Shown here: positions 39,831 to 55,000 of the stretch, in pieces
Layout: each line of letters starts with the position of its first letter
Numbering within the stretch: position 1 is the first letter of the stretch
Origin: Sapria himalayana
Taxonomy: Eukaryota > Streptophyta > Magnoliopsida > Malpighiales > Rafflesiaceae
Assembly (NCBI GenBank): GCA_029783825.1
Contig: JAREIK010014499.1
Coordinates: 57,680-121,679, forward strand
Direction: 5' to 3'
DNA: 64,000 bases
The notes under the pieces: model-generated
What the model was told of the DNA's origin: nothing
Databases searched by the model: none
The model's input: only the letters and a program-made list of their open reading frames with translations
Program-made: the position numbers and the translations under genes

Positions 39831-42800
39831 AAAATTTAAAAAAACAAAAAATTAAATTTTTTGTTTTTTCATTCTTTAAATAAAAACTATAAATCACTAA
39901 AGGAATAAACACTTAGATCACTAAACACAAAAACACTTAAATACCTAAACCATTAAAACTATATATACAGAATAATAAATAATAAATCTCACTTTTATTT
40001 GTATTCATTATAATTTTAAATATTCATTTTAATTATTTTTAAGTTTATTTTTATAGAATTATAAATTACAAAATATATTATCAGAATGACAAATATAATT
40101 TAAATAATATACTTTTAAGAACAAAAAATATAAACTTATATAAAGAAGCAAAACATCAAAAACATTATTATTTAGTAATTTATTTTACTTTGATTTTGAA
40201 TAAATTTAGGTTTTACAAATATATTTTAAATAATATCTATCTTATTTATAATAGTTTATTAATTTATTTTTTGATCATTAATATAATATCTATTAATATA
40301 ATTGTTTATATTGAATTTATATGATATATAATTATTAATATTATCATAACTAAATATAGTATTCACATTTAAAAAAATTTAATAATTGTTATATTTTCAA
40401 AGGTTATAATCTTAAAAAATGAAAGAAAATAACAAAAAATAAATTTTTTGTTATATCATTGTTTAAATAAAACTTATAAACCATTAAATACCTAAACACA
40501 TATATATTTAAACTTTTAAACCCCGAAGCCCCTAAATACTTAAACCATTAAAGTCATAAACCTTAAATATAATTTAAATAATTTATTGAAATATTAATTA
40601 GAAAATAAATTATGAGTCATACAAATATAATTTAAATAATTTATTTTTCATCAAAAAAATATATAATCTTATAAAATGAGGCAAAAACCAAAAAACAAAA
40701 ATTATTATTTAGTATTAAATTTACTTTGATTTTTAATCATTTAAGTTTTTGTAATTAAATTTTAATTTATATCTATCATATTAATAATAGTTTATTAATT
40801 TATTTTTAGATAATTGATATAATATCAATCAAGAAAATATTTTATATTTAGTTTATATTATATATTGTTATAATAATTATTATTACTAAATATTGTATTC
40901 ACATTTTTTAAAAAATTTAAATTATTATATTTTCAAAGGTTATAATTTTTGAAAATTCGAAAAAATATCAAAAATAATTTATTTATTATTTCATTGTTTA
41001 AATAAAACCTATACACCACTAATTGCCTAAAAACACTAATCGCTAAACTCCTAATTGAAAAAACCTCTAAATACTTAAACAATTAAATTGGTATACATTA
41101 ATAATAAATTATAGAATTCATTTTAATTTTTATTCAGTTTAATTTTAAATTTTTATTTTAATTATTTACAGTTTATTTTTATAGAAATATTAATTACAAA
41201 ATAAATTATTAGATAGATAGATCTAATTTAAATTAAACCGGTATACCCTAAATAATAAATAATAAAACTCATTTTTTTTATAATTTTAAATATTCATTTT
41301 AACTATTTATTTTTATATTTTTATATAAATATTAATTACAAAATAAATTATGAGTTAAACAAATATAATTTATATAAATTATTTTTCATCAATAAAAATA
41401 TAGATAAATTTTTAAAAACAAATTTCAAAACAAAAAATTATTATATAGTAATATATTTTGCTTAGCTTCTGAATCATTTTAATATTTGTAATTATATTTT
41501 AAATGATATATATCTTATTAATAATAGATTATTAATTTATTTTTTGATCATTATTAGAATATTTATCAATAAAAATGTTTATATTGAATTTATATGATAT
41601 ATAAATTTAATAATTATTATAACTAAATATTGTATTCACTTTTAAAAAAAGTTTTAAAATTTTTATATTTTTAAAGATTATAACCTTTGAACATGTGAAA
41701 AGATAAAAAATATATATATTTTTGTTATTTCATTGTTTAAATAAAACTTATACACCATTAAATGCCTAAACACTTAAATCGCTAAACTACAAAATCCCAA
41801 TACCGCGATATCGATAATTCTTTAAACCGGTATACACTAAATAATAATTAATAAATATCATTTTTATTTGTTTTCATTATAATTTAAAAAAACATTTTGA
41901 TTTTTAGTTTTTTATTTGTATATCTGTATTAATTATAAAATAAATTATGAGTTAAAAATATAATTTATAAAAATTATTTTTCATCAAAAAATAGATAAGC
42001 TTATAAAAAGAATAAAAATTTAATAACAAATAATTATTATTTAATAATATATTTTGCTTTGCTTTTGAATCATTTTAGTTTTTGATATTATATTTTAAGT
42101 AATATCAATCTTATTCATAATAGATTTTTAATTTATTTTATGATAATTATTAGAATATCTATCAATAAAATTGTTTATATTGAATTTATATGATATATAA
42201 TTATTATGATTATTATAAATAAATATTGTATTCACTTTTGAGAAAATTTTAAAAATTATTATATTTTCAAAAGTTATAACCTTAAATAAATATTTTCATT
42301 TTTTAAATAAAACCTATAGATTATTAAATGATTACTTACTTAAATCAGTAAGCTCATAAACCCCAAAACCCCTAAATACATAAACATTTTAATATCTATA
42401 TTCTACTTATTAAATAATAAATCTCATTTATATTTCTATTTATGATAATTTTAAATATTCATTTTAATTATTTATAGTTTAATTTTTTAGAAAAATTAAT
42501 TCGAAATAAATTTCGAATGAGTCAAATAATATTTAAATAATATATATTTAATCAAAAAAAATATAAGATTAAAAAAAGAAGAAAAATTTATAAATTAATT
42601 ATTATAATTTATTAATATATTTTGATTTGATTTTGAATCATTTTGTGTTATGTAAATATATTTTAATTAATATTTAGATTTTTAATTATAGTTTGTTAAT
42701 TTAATTTTTGATCATTATTATAATATCGATCATTAAAATTGTTAATATTTAATTTATTTGATATATTATTAGTAAGATTAATATAGTTATACATCGTATT

Positions 42801-45800
42801 CACATTTCAAAAAATTTTAAAAATTATTTTCTTTTCAAAGGTTATAACCTTTGAAAATCAGAAAAAATCAATAAAAAAATTTTTTTTTATAATATAAATA
42901 AAACCTATAAACCACTAAATGCCTAAAAACATAAATTGCTAAACTTCTAAAAGACAAAACCCCTAAATAATTTAACTATTAAACCTGTATACTATATATA
43001 ATAAATAATAAATCTCATTTTTATTAGTATTCATTATAATTTCAAACATACATCTTAATTATTTATTAGTTTATTTTTATTGAAATATAAATTAAAAAAG
43101 AAATTATTAGTGAGACAATATAATTTAATCAATTTATTTTTCATCAAAAAATATATAAGCATATAAATGTATACAAAAATTTAAAAATTTAAAATTAATA
43201 TTTAGTAAAATATTTCACATTGTATTTGAATCATTTTAGGTTCTGCAAATATATTTAAAACAATATTAATCTTATTAATAATTGTTTATTATTTTTTATG
43301 AACATTATTATAAGATATACCAATAAAATAATTTATATTGAATTTATATGATATTTAATTATTATAATTATTAACTTCATATTGTATTCACTTTTCAAAA
43401 AAAATAAAATTTATAATGTTTTCAAAGGTTATAACCTTCAAAAATGAGAAAAAATAATAAAAATACTTTTTTTTTAAATTTTATTTTTTAAATAAAACCT
43501 ATAAACCACTAAATGACTAAATACTAAAATGACTAAACTCCTAATCCCCGAAGCTCATAAATACTCAAAACATTAAATTAGTATAGTCTATATAATAAAT
43601 CATAATTCTCATTTTTATTAGTATTCATTATAATTTTAAATATTCATTTTAATTATTTATCAGTTTATTATTATAGAAATATTAATTACAAAATAAATTA
43701 TTAGTGAGACAAATATAATTTAAATAATTTATTTTTAATCAAAAAAATATATATGCTTATAAAAAGAGGCAAAATTTTAAAAATAAAAAATAATTTTTAT
43801 TAATATATCTTATTTTGATTTTGAATCATTTTAGATTTTACAATTATATTTTAATTTATATCATTCTTATTAATACTAGTTTATTAATTAATTTATTGAT
43901 CATTATTATAATATTTATTAATTAAAATTATTTATATTTAATTCACATTATATAAAATTATTAAGATTATTATAACTATATATTATATTCACATTTAAAA
44001 ATAATTAAAAATTATAATATTTTCAAAGGTTATAACCATCAAAAATTAAAGAAAATCAAAATATTAAATTTTTTGTTTTTTCATTCTTTTAATAAAAACT
44101 ATAAATCATTAAAGGTTAAACAATTAAATCACTAAACTCCTAAGCCACAAAACACCTAAATACTTAAAACATTAAACCGGTATTTCCTGAATAATAAATA
44201 ATAAATCTCAATTTTATTTGTATTCATTATAAATTTAAATACTCATTTTAATTATTTATTAGTTAATTATTATAGAATTATAAATTACAAAATAAATTAT
44301 GAGTAAGACAAATATAATTTAAATAATTTACTTTTAAAAACAAAAATATAAACTTATAAAAAAGCAAAACATTAAAAAAATTATTATTTAGTAATATATT
44401 TTAATTTGATTTTGAATAAATTTAGATTTTGCAAATATATTTTAAATAATATTTATCTTATTAATAATTGTTAATTAATATTTTTTTGATCATTATTATA
44501 ATATTTAGCAATGTAATTATTTATATTGAATTTAAATGACTTATAATTATTAAGATTATTATAACTTAATATTATATTTACATTTGAAAAAAATTAAAAA
44601 TTATTATAATTTTAAATGTTATACCTTTGAAAATGTGAAAAAAAATCAAAAATAATTTTTTAGTTATTTCATTATTTAAATAAACCCTATAAACCACTAA
44701 GTGCCTAATAACATAAATCGCTAAACTTCTAAACGACAAAACCTCTAAATACTTAAACCATTAAACTGGTATACATTAATAGTAATTCATAAATCTCATT
44801 TTAAATTTTATTCAGTATAATTTAAAATTTTTATTTTAATTATTTAACAGTTTATTTTTTTAAAAAATAATAATTACAAAATAAATTATTAGTAAGACAG
44901 ATATGATTTAAATTAAACCGGTGTACCCTAAATAATAAAGAATAAATATCATTTTTTTTCATTATAATTTTAAATATTCATTTTAATATTTATTTATTTA
45001 TTTAATATATATATATTTATTATAAATTAAATTATGAGTTAGACAAATATAATTTATATAAATTATTTTTCATCAAAAAAATATTGAAAAACTTTTAAAA
45101 AGAAAAAAAAATTTCAAAACAAAAAATTATTATATAGTAATATATTTTGCTTTGCTTCTTAATCATTTTTGGGTTTGTAATTATATTTTAATTGATATCT
45201 ATCTTATTAATAATAGATTATTATTTTATTTTTTGATAATTATTAGAATATTTATCAATAAAATTATTTATATTGAATTTATATGAAATATAAATATAAT
45301 GATTATTATAACTAAATATTAAATTCACTTTTGAAAAAAATTAAAAATTATTATATTTTCAAAGGTTAACCTTTGAAAATATCAAAAAATAATAAAAATA
45401 AAATTTTGTTATTTTATTTTTTAAATAAAACTTATAAACCACTAAATGCATACACAATTAAATTAGTAAACACCTAAACACCGTAATACCTAAATACATA
45501 AACCATTAAACCGATATATAATACATATTAATTAATAAAACTAATTTTTATTTCTATTTATTATAATTTTAAATATTCATTTTAATTATTCATTAGTTTA
45601 TTTTTATTGAAATATTTATTATAAAAAAAATTATGAGTGCGACAAATATACTTTAAATAATTTATTTTTAATCAAAAAAGATATATACACTTATAAAAGA
45701 AGTAAAATTTAAAAATTAGAAATTATTATTCAGTAATATATTTTACTTTAATTTTGAATCAATTTGGGTTTTTTAAATATTTTTTAATTAATATCTATCT

Positions 45801-45956
45801 TTTTATTAATTGTTTATTAATTTAATTTTTGATCATTATTATAATATCTATCAATAAAATTGTTTATATTGAATTTATATGATATGATATAAAAATATTA
45901 ATATTATTATAACTAAATATTGTATTCACATATTAGAAAATCTTAGATTTTATTAT

Positions 45957-45984
45957 ATTTTCAGAGGTTATAACCTCTGAAAAT
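45957..45984. repeat. 28-bp palindrome with paired (compensatory) change
   Basis: The left arm ATTTTCAGAGGTTA is followed by its exact complement. Relative to the usual CAAAGG/CCTTTG, both arms carry matched changes (CAGAGG/CCTCTG), so symmetry is kept. The same variant occurs at 47,249-47,276 and 49,008-49,035. Confidence 0.93.
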
Positions 45985-46287
45985 GAGAAAATATTACAAT
46001 TTTTTTTATTTTATTGTTTACATAAAACCTATAAAATACTAAATGCCTAAAAACATAAATCATTAAACTCCTAAATGTCAAAACCATTAAACTGGTATAC
46101 ATAAATAATAAATCATAAATCCCATTTTAATTTTTATTCAGTATAATTTTAAATTTTTATTGTAATTATTTATCAGTTTATTTTTATAGAAATATAAATT
46201 ACACAATAATTTATTAGTGAGACAGATCTAATTTAAATTAATATAGTATCCCTAAATAATAAATAATAAATCTAATTTTTTTTCATT

Positions 46288-47300
46288 ATAATTTTAAATA
46301 TTCATTTTAATTATTTATTTGTTTATTTATATATAAATATTAATTATAAAATAAATTGAGCTAGACAAAAATAATTTATATAAATTATTTTTTATCAAAG
46401 AATTATAGATAAACTTTTTTAAATATAAAAAATTTTCAAAACTAAAAATTATTATATAGTAATATATTTTGATTTGCTTCTGAATCATTTTAGGTTTTGT
46501 AATTATATTTTAATTGATATCTATCTTATTAATAATAGATCATTAATTTTTTTTGATCATTATTAGAATATTTATCAATAAAATAGTTTATATTTAATAT
46601 ATATGATATATAAATATAATGATTATTATAATTAAAGATTGTATTCACTTAAGAAAAAAAAATTAAAATTTATTGTATTTTCAAAGGTTAAAACCTTTGA
46701 AAATATCAAAAAATAACAAAAATAATTTTTTTTATTTTATTTTTTAAATAAACCTTATAAACCACTAAATGCATATATAGGTAAATCAGTAAACTCCAAA
46801 ATATATAAACCATTAAACCGCTATATACTACTTAATAATTAATATATCTAATTTTTATTTTATTTATTATAATGTTAAATATTAATTTTAATTATTTATC
46901 AGTTTATTTTTATAAAATATTTATTACAAAATAAATTATGTGTGTGACAAATATAATTTAAATAATTTATTTTTAATCAAAAAATATATATATGCTTATA
47001 AAAGAAGTAAAATTAAACATTATTAAATAGTAATATATTATAGTTTAATCGTGAATCGATTTGGGTATTGTAAATATTTTTTAATTAATATCAATCTTAT
47101 TATAAATAGTTTATTAATTTAATTTTTGATCATTATTATATTATCTATCAATAAAATTGTTTATATTCAATTTATATGAGATATAATTCTTAATATTAAA
47201 ATAACAAATTATTGTATTCACATTTCAAAAAATTTTAAATATTATTATATTTTCAGAGGTTATAACCTCTGAAAATGAAAAAAAATTACAAATTTTTTTT
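46288..47300 (-). repeat. Recent 1.0-kb satellite duplication, left copy
   Basis: Nearly identical by eye (a handful of differences) to 48,047-49,060, at an offset of about 1,760 bp (three monomers). Neighbouring monomers are far more diverged. Shared private features include the palindrome variant with core GGTTAAAACC at 46,687/48,448 and a CACTTAAG motif. Confidence 0.9.
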
Positions 47301-48046
47301 TGTTATTTTATTTTTTAAATAAAACCTACAAACCACTAAGCGCCTAAAAACATAAATTTCTAAACTCCTAAACGACGAAACATCTAAATACTTAAACCAT
47401 TAAACAGGTGTACATTAATAAAAAATCATAAATCTCAATTTTAATTTTTATTAAGTATAATTTTAAATTTTTATTTAAATTATTTATCAGTTTATTTTTA
47501 TAGAAATATTAATTACAAAATAAATTATTAGTTAGACAGATCTAATTTAAATAATTTATTTTTTATCAAATAAAATATATATCCTTATAAAAAGTGGCAA
47601 AATTTTAAAAACAAAAATTTATTATTTAGTAATATATTTTATTTTGATTTTGAATGTTTTTATATTTTGTAATTATATTTTAATTTATATCATTCTTATT
47701 AATAATAGTTTATTAATTTTTTATTGATCATTATTATAATATATATTAATAAAATTATTTATATTGAATTTACATTATATTTACTTATTAAGATTATTAT
47801 AACTAAATATTATATTCACATTTTAAAAGAATTAAAAATTATTATATTTTCAAAGGTTATAACCTTCAAAAATTAAAAAAATCAAAAAATTAAATTTTTT
47901 ATTTTTTAACTCTTTACATAAAAACTATAAATCACTAAAGGCCTAAACACTAAAATTACTAAACCCCAAAACACCTAAATACTTAAACCATTAAACTAGT
48001 ATATCCTAAATAATAAATAATAAATCTCTATTTTATTTGTATTCAT

Positions 48047-49060
48047 TATAATTTTAAATATTCATTTTAATTATTTATTTGTTTATTTATATATAAATAT
48101 TAATTATAAAATAAATTTAGCTAGACAAAAATAATTTATATAAATTATTTTTTATCAAAGAATTATAGATAAACTTTTTTAAATAAAAAAAATTTTCAAA
48201 ACTAAAAATTATTATATAGTAATATATTTTGATTTGCTTCTGAATCATTTTAGGTTTTATAATTATATTTTAATTGATATCTATCTTATTAATAATAGAT
48301 CATTAATTTTTTTTTGATCATTATTAGAATATTTATCAATAAAATAGTTTATATTTAATATATATGATATATAAATATAATGATTATTATAATTAAAGAT
48401 TGTATTCACTTAAGAAAAAAAAATTAAAATTTATTGTATTTTCAAAGGTTAAAACCTTTGAAAATATCAAAAATAACAAAAATAATTTTTTTATTTTATT
48501 TTTTAAATAAACCTTATAAACCACTAAATGCATATATAGGTAAATCAGTAAACTCCAAAATATATAAACCATTAAACCGCTATATACTACTTAATAATTA
48601 ATATATCTAATTTTTATTTTATTTATTATAATATTAAATATTAATTTTAATTATTTATCAGTTTATTTTTATAAAATATTTATTACAAAATAAATTATGA
48701 GTGTGACAAATATAATTTAAATAATTTATTTTTAATCAAAAAAAATATATATGCTTATAAAAGAAGTAAAATTAAACATTATTAAATAGTAATATATTAT
48801 AGTTTAATCGTGAATCAATTTGGGTATTATAAATATTTTTTAATTAATATCAATCTTATTATAAATAGTTTATTAATTTAATTTTTGATCATTATTATAT
48901 TATCTATCAATAAAATTGTTTATATTCAATTTATATGAGATATAATTCTTAATATTAAAATAACAAATTATTGTATTCACATTTCAAAAAATTTTAAATA
49001 TTACTATATTTTCAGAGGTTATAACCTCTGAAAATGAAAAAAAATTACAAATTTTTTTTT
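48047..49060 (-). repeat. Recent 1.0-kb satellite duplication, right copy
   Basis: Partner of 46,288-47,300. Similarity falls off after about 49,060, where the following monomer is of the long type instead of the one that follows the left copy, so the duplication endpoint lies there. Confidence 0.9.
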
Positions 49061-52000
49061 GTAATTTTATTGTTTAAATAAAACCTATAAACCACTAAGT
49101 GCCTAAAAACATAAATTGCTAAACTCTTAAATGACAAAACCTCTAAATACTTAAACCATTAAACTCGTAAACATTAATAATAATTCATAAATCTCATTTT
49201 AATTTTTATTCAGTATTATTTTAAATTTTTATATTATTTATTTATCAGTTTATTTTTATAGATATATTAATTACAAAATAAATTATCAGTGAGACAGATC
49301 TAATTTAAATTAAACTGGTATCCCTAAATAATAAATAATAAATCTCATTTTTTTCATTATAATTTTAAATATTCAATTTAATTATTTATTTGTTTATTTA
49401 TATATAAATATTAATTACAAAATAAATTATGAGTTAGACAAATATAATTTATATAAATTATTATTAATCAAAAAATATAGATAAACATTTTGAATAAAAA
49501 AAATGCAAAACAAAAAATTATTATATTGTAATATATTTTACTTTTCTTTTGAATTATTTTAGGTTTTGTAATTATATTTTAATTGATATCTATCTTATTA
49601 ATAATAGATTATTTATTTTTTTTATCATTATTAGAATATTTATCAATAAAATTGATTATATTGAAATTATATGATATATAAATATAATGATTATTATAAC
49701 TAAATATTGCATTCACTTTTGAAAAAAATTTAAAAATTATTATATTTTCAAAGGTTATAACCTTAAAAAATGAGAAAAAATAATAAAAATAAAATTTTTG
49801 TTATTTCATTTTTTAAATAAAACCTATAGATCATTAAATGCTTACTTACTTAAATCAGTAAGCTCATAAATCCCGAAACCCCTAAATATATAAACCTTTT
49901 AACACGATATACTACTTAATAAATAATAAATCTCATTTTTATTTCTATATATTATAATTTTAAAAATTCATTTTAATATTTATAGTTTAATTTTTTAGGA
50001 AAATTAATTACAAAATAAATTTCGAGGGAGACTGATATTATTTAAATAATTTATTTTAATAAAAAAAATATAAGCTTATAAAAAGAAGGAAAATTTTAAA
50101 AATTAAATATTATTATTTAGTAATATATTTTGATTTGATTTTGAATCATTTTCTGTTATGTAAATATATTTTAATTAAAATTTATATTATTAATAATAGT
50201 TTATTAATTTAATTTTTGATCATTATTATAATATCTATCATTAAAATTATTTATATTGAATTTATATGATATATAATTAGTAAGATTAATATAATTATAC
50301 ATTGTATTCACATTTCAAAAAATTTTAAAAATTATTTTATTTTCAAAGGTTATAAACTTTGAAAAAAAGAAAAAATCAAAAAAAGAATTTTAAATTTTTA
50401 TTATATAAATAAAACCTATAAACCACTAAATGCCTAAAAACATAAATTGATAAACTCCTAAATGACAAAACTCCTATATAATCAAACCATTAAACCGGCA
50501 TACCATATATAATAAATCATAAATCTCATTTTAATTTGTATTTATTATAATTTTAAATATTCATTTTAATTATTTATTAGTTTATTTTTTATAGAAATAT
50601 TAATTACAAAATATATAATGAGCGAAATGATTATAATTTTAATAATTTATTGTTAATCAAAAAAAAATAAGCATATAAAAAGAAGTAAAAATTTAAAAAC
50701 AAAAAATTATTATTTAGTAATATATTTTACTTTGATTTTGAATCATTATATATAGGTTTTGCAATTATATTTTAATTGCTATCAATTTTATTAAGAATAG
50801 TTTGTTAATTTATTATTTGATCAATTTTATAATATCTAACAATAAAATTACTTATATTGAATTTAAATGTCCTATAATTATTAAGAATATTATTACTAAA
50901 TATTATATTTACATTTGAATAATATTTAAAAATTATTATATTTTCAAAGGTTATAACCTTCAAAAATGATAAAAAATCACAAAAATAATTATTTTATTTT
51001 TTTATTATTTAAATAAAACTTATAAACCACTAAATGCCTAAACATTTAAATCTCTTGACTCCTAAAACCCAAAACCCCCTAAATACTTAAACCATTATAC
51101 CTATATAACCTAAATAATAAATAATAAATCTCATTTTTATTTGTTTTCAATAAAATTTTAAATATTTTTTAGTTTATTTTTATAGAAATATTAATTACAA
51201 AATAAATAATGAGAGAGACATATATAATTTAAATAAATTATTTTTTATTAAAAAAATATAAGCTTATAAAAATAAATAAAATTTCAAAAATTTAAAATTT
51301 TATTTAGTAATATAATATACTTTGATTTTGAATTATTTTGGGTTCTACAAATATATTTTAATTAATATCTATCTTATTAATAATAGCTTATTAATTTATT
51401 TTTTGATCATCAAAATAATATATATTAATAAAATTTTTTATATTGAATTTACATCAAATATAATTATTAAGATTATTATAACTAAGTATTGTATTCATAT
51501 TTTAGAAAGATTAAAAAATTATTATATTTTCAAAGGTTTTAACCTTTGAAAATCACGAAAATTTATAAAAATAAATTTTTTGTTATTTCATTGATTAAAT
51601 AAAACCTATAAACACCTAAATGTGCAAACATATAAATCAATAAACTCCTTAACCCCAAAACCACAAAAAACTTAAACCATTAAATAGGTATACTCTAAAT
51701 AATAAATAATAAATCTCATTTTTATTAGTATTCATTATAATTTTAAATATTCATTTTAATTATTTATCAGTTTATTTTTATAGAAATATTAATTACAAAA
51801 TAAATTATTAGTGAGACAGATATAATATAAATAATTATTTTTCATCAAAAAAAAATATATGCTTATAAAATGAAACAAAATTTTTAAAATACAAAATTTT
51901 TATTTAGTAATATATTTATTTTGATTTTGAATCATCTTAGATTCTAAAATTATAATTTAATTTATATCATTCTTATTAATATTAGTTTATTAATTTATTT

Positions 52001-55000
52001 ATTGATCATTATTATAATATATATTAATAAAATTATTTATATTTAGTTTACATTATATATAATTATTAATATATTATAACTAAATTTTATATTCACATTT
52101 AAAAAAATTAAAAATTATTATATTTTCAAAGGTTACAACCTTCAAAAATTAAAAAAATTCAAAAAATTAAATTTTTTGTTTTTTAATTATTTAGATAATA
52201 ACTATAAATCACTAAAGGTCTAAACACTTGAATCACTATACTCCTAAACCCAAAAACACGTAAATACTTAAACCATTAATTCGGTATAATCTAAATAAAA
52301 ATAATAAATCTCAATTTTATTTGTATTCATTATAATTTTAAATAATTATTTTAATTATTTATTAGTTTATTATTATAGAATTATAAATTACAAAATAAAT
52401 TATGAGTAAGACAAATTAATTTAAATAATTTATTTATAATAACAAAAATATAAAGTTATAAAAAAAGCAAAAGCATTAAAAAAATTATTATTAAATAATA
52501 TATTTTACTTTGATTTTGAATAAATTTAGATTTTGCAAATATATTTTAAATAATATCTATCTCATTAATAATAGTTTATTAAATTTTTTTTGATCATTAT
52601 TATAATATCTAGTAATGTAATTATTTATATTGAATTTAAATGACTTATAATTATTAAGAATATTTTACGAAATATTATATTTACATTTGAAAAAAATTTA
52701 AAAATTATTATATTTTCAAAGGTTATAACCTTCAAAAATTAAAAAAATAATAAAAAATAAAGTTTTTGTTATATCATTGTTTAAATAAACTTATAAACCA
52801 CTAAATGGCCTAAACACTTAAACATCTAAATTCCTAAACACAAAAGCCCCTAAATACTTAAACCTTTAAACTCGTAAACCTTAAATATAATTTAAATAAT
52901 TTATTAAAATATTAATAAAAAATAAATTATGAGTGATACAAATATAATTTAAATAATTTATTTTCATCAAAAAAAATATAAGCTTATAAGAAGAAGCAAA
53001 AACTAAAAAAAATTATTATTTAGTAATAAATTTTACTTTGATTTTGAATATTTTTAGGTTTTACAATTATATTTTAATTTATATCTATCATATTAATAAT
53101 AGCATATTAATTTATTTTTTGATAATTGATATCATATCTATCAATAAAATTGTTTATATTTAGTTTATATTATATATAATTATAATGATTATTATTACTA
53201 AATATTGTATTCTCATTTTTAAAAATTTTTAAAATTATTATTTTGTCAAAGGTTATAACCTTTGAAAATGTGAAAAATTATCAAAAATAATTTTTTTGTT
53301 ATTTCATTGTTTAAACCTATAAACCACTAAATGCATAAAAACATAAATCGCTTAAGTCCTAAATGACAAAACCTCTAAATACTTAAAATATTAAACTAGT
53401 ATACATAAATAATAATTCATAAATCTCATTTTAATTTTTATTCAGTATAATTTTAAATTTTTATTTTAATTATTTATCAGTTTATTTTTTTAGAAATATT
53501 AATTACAAAATAAATTATTAGTGAGACAGATCTAATTTAAATAATTTATATTTTATCAAAAAAAATATATATGCTTATAAAAAGAGGCAAAATTTAAAAA
53601 AAAATGTATTATTTTGTAATATATTTTATTTTGATTTTGAATCATTTTAGTTTTTGCAATTATATTTTAATTTATATCTTTCTTATTAATAATAGTTTAT
53701 TAATTTTTTATTGATCATTATTATAATATGTATTAATAAAATTGTTTATATTGAGTTTACTTTTATATAAATTATTAAGATTATTTTTACAAAATATTAT
53801 ATTCACATTTTTAAAAAAATAAAAATTATTATATTATCAGAGGTTATAACCATCAAAAATTAAAAAAAATCAAAAAATTAAATTTTTTATTTTTTCTTTC
53901 TTAAATAAAAACTATAATTCACTAAAGGCTTAAACACTTAAATCACTAACCCCAAAACACCTAAATACTTAAACCATTAAACTAGTATATCCTAAATAAT
54001 AAATAATAAATCTCTATTTTATTTGTATTCATTATAGTTTAAAATATTCATTTTAATTATTTATTAGTTTATTTTTATAGAATTATAAATTAAAATAAAT
54101 TAAGTGGAAGATAAATATAATTTAAATAATTTTCTTTTAATAAAAAAAATATAAACTTATAAAAAGAAGTAAAACATCAAAAAAATTATTATTTAGTAAT
54201 ATATTTTATTTTGATTTTGAATAAATTTACGTTTTGCAAATATATTTTAAATAAAATCTTTCTTATTAATAATAGTTTATTAATTTATTATTTGATCATT
54301 AATATAATATCTATCAATATAATTGTTTATATTTAATTTACTTGATATATTATTATTAAGATTATCATAACTAAATATTGTATTCACATATAAAAAAATT
54401 TAAAAATTGTTATATTTTCAAAGGTTATAACCTTCAAAAATGATAAAAAATAACAAAAATAAATTTTTGTTATATCTTTGTTTAAATTAAACTTATAAAC
54501 CATTAAATGCCTAAACACATAAATCTCTAAACTCCTAAACCCCGAAGCTCCTAAATACTTAAACCTTAAACTCAAAACTTTAAATATAATTTAATTAATA
54601 TATTGAAATATTAATTACAAAATAAATTATGAGTGATACAAATATAATTTAAATAATTTATTTTTCATCAAAAAAAATATAAGCTTATAAAAATAAGCAA
54701 AAACTAAAAAACCAAAATTATTATTTAGTAATAAATTTTACATTGTTTTTGAATAATTTTAGGTTTTTAATTATATTTAATTTATATCTATCATATTAAT
54801 AATAGCATATTAATTTATTTTTTGATAATTGATATCATATCTATCAATAAAATTGTTTATATTTAGTTTATATTATATATAATTATAATGATTATTATTA
54901 CTAAATATTGTATTCACATTTTTAAAAAAATTTAAAATTATTATATTTTCAAAGGTTATAACCTTTGAAAATGTGAAAAAATATCAAAAATATTTTTTTT

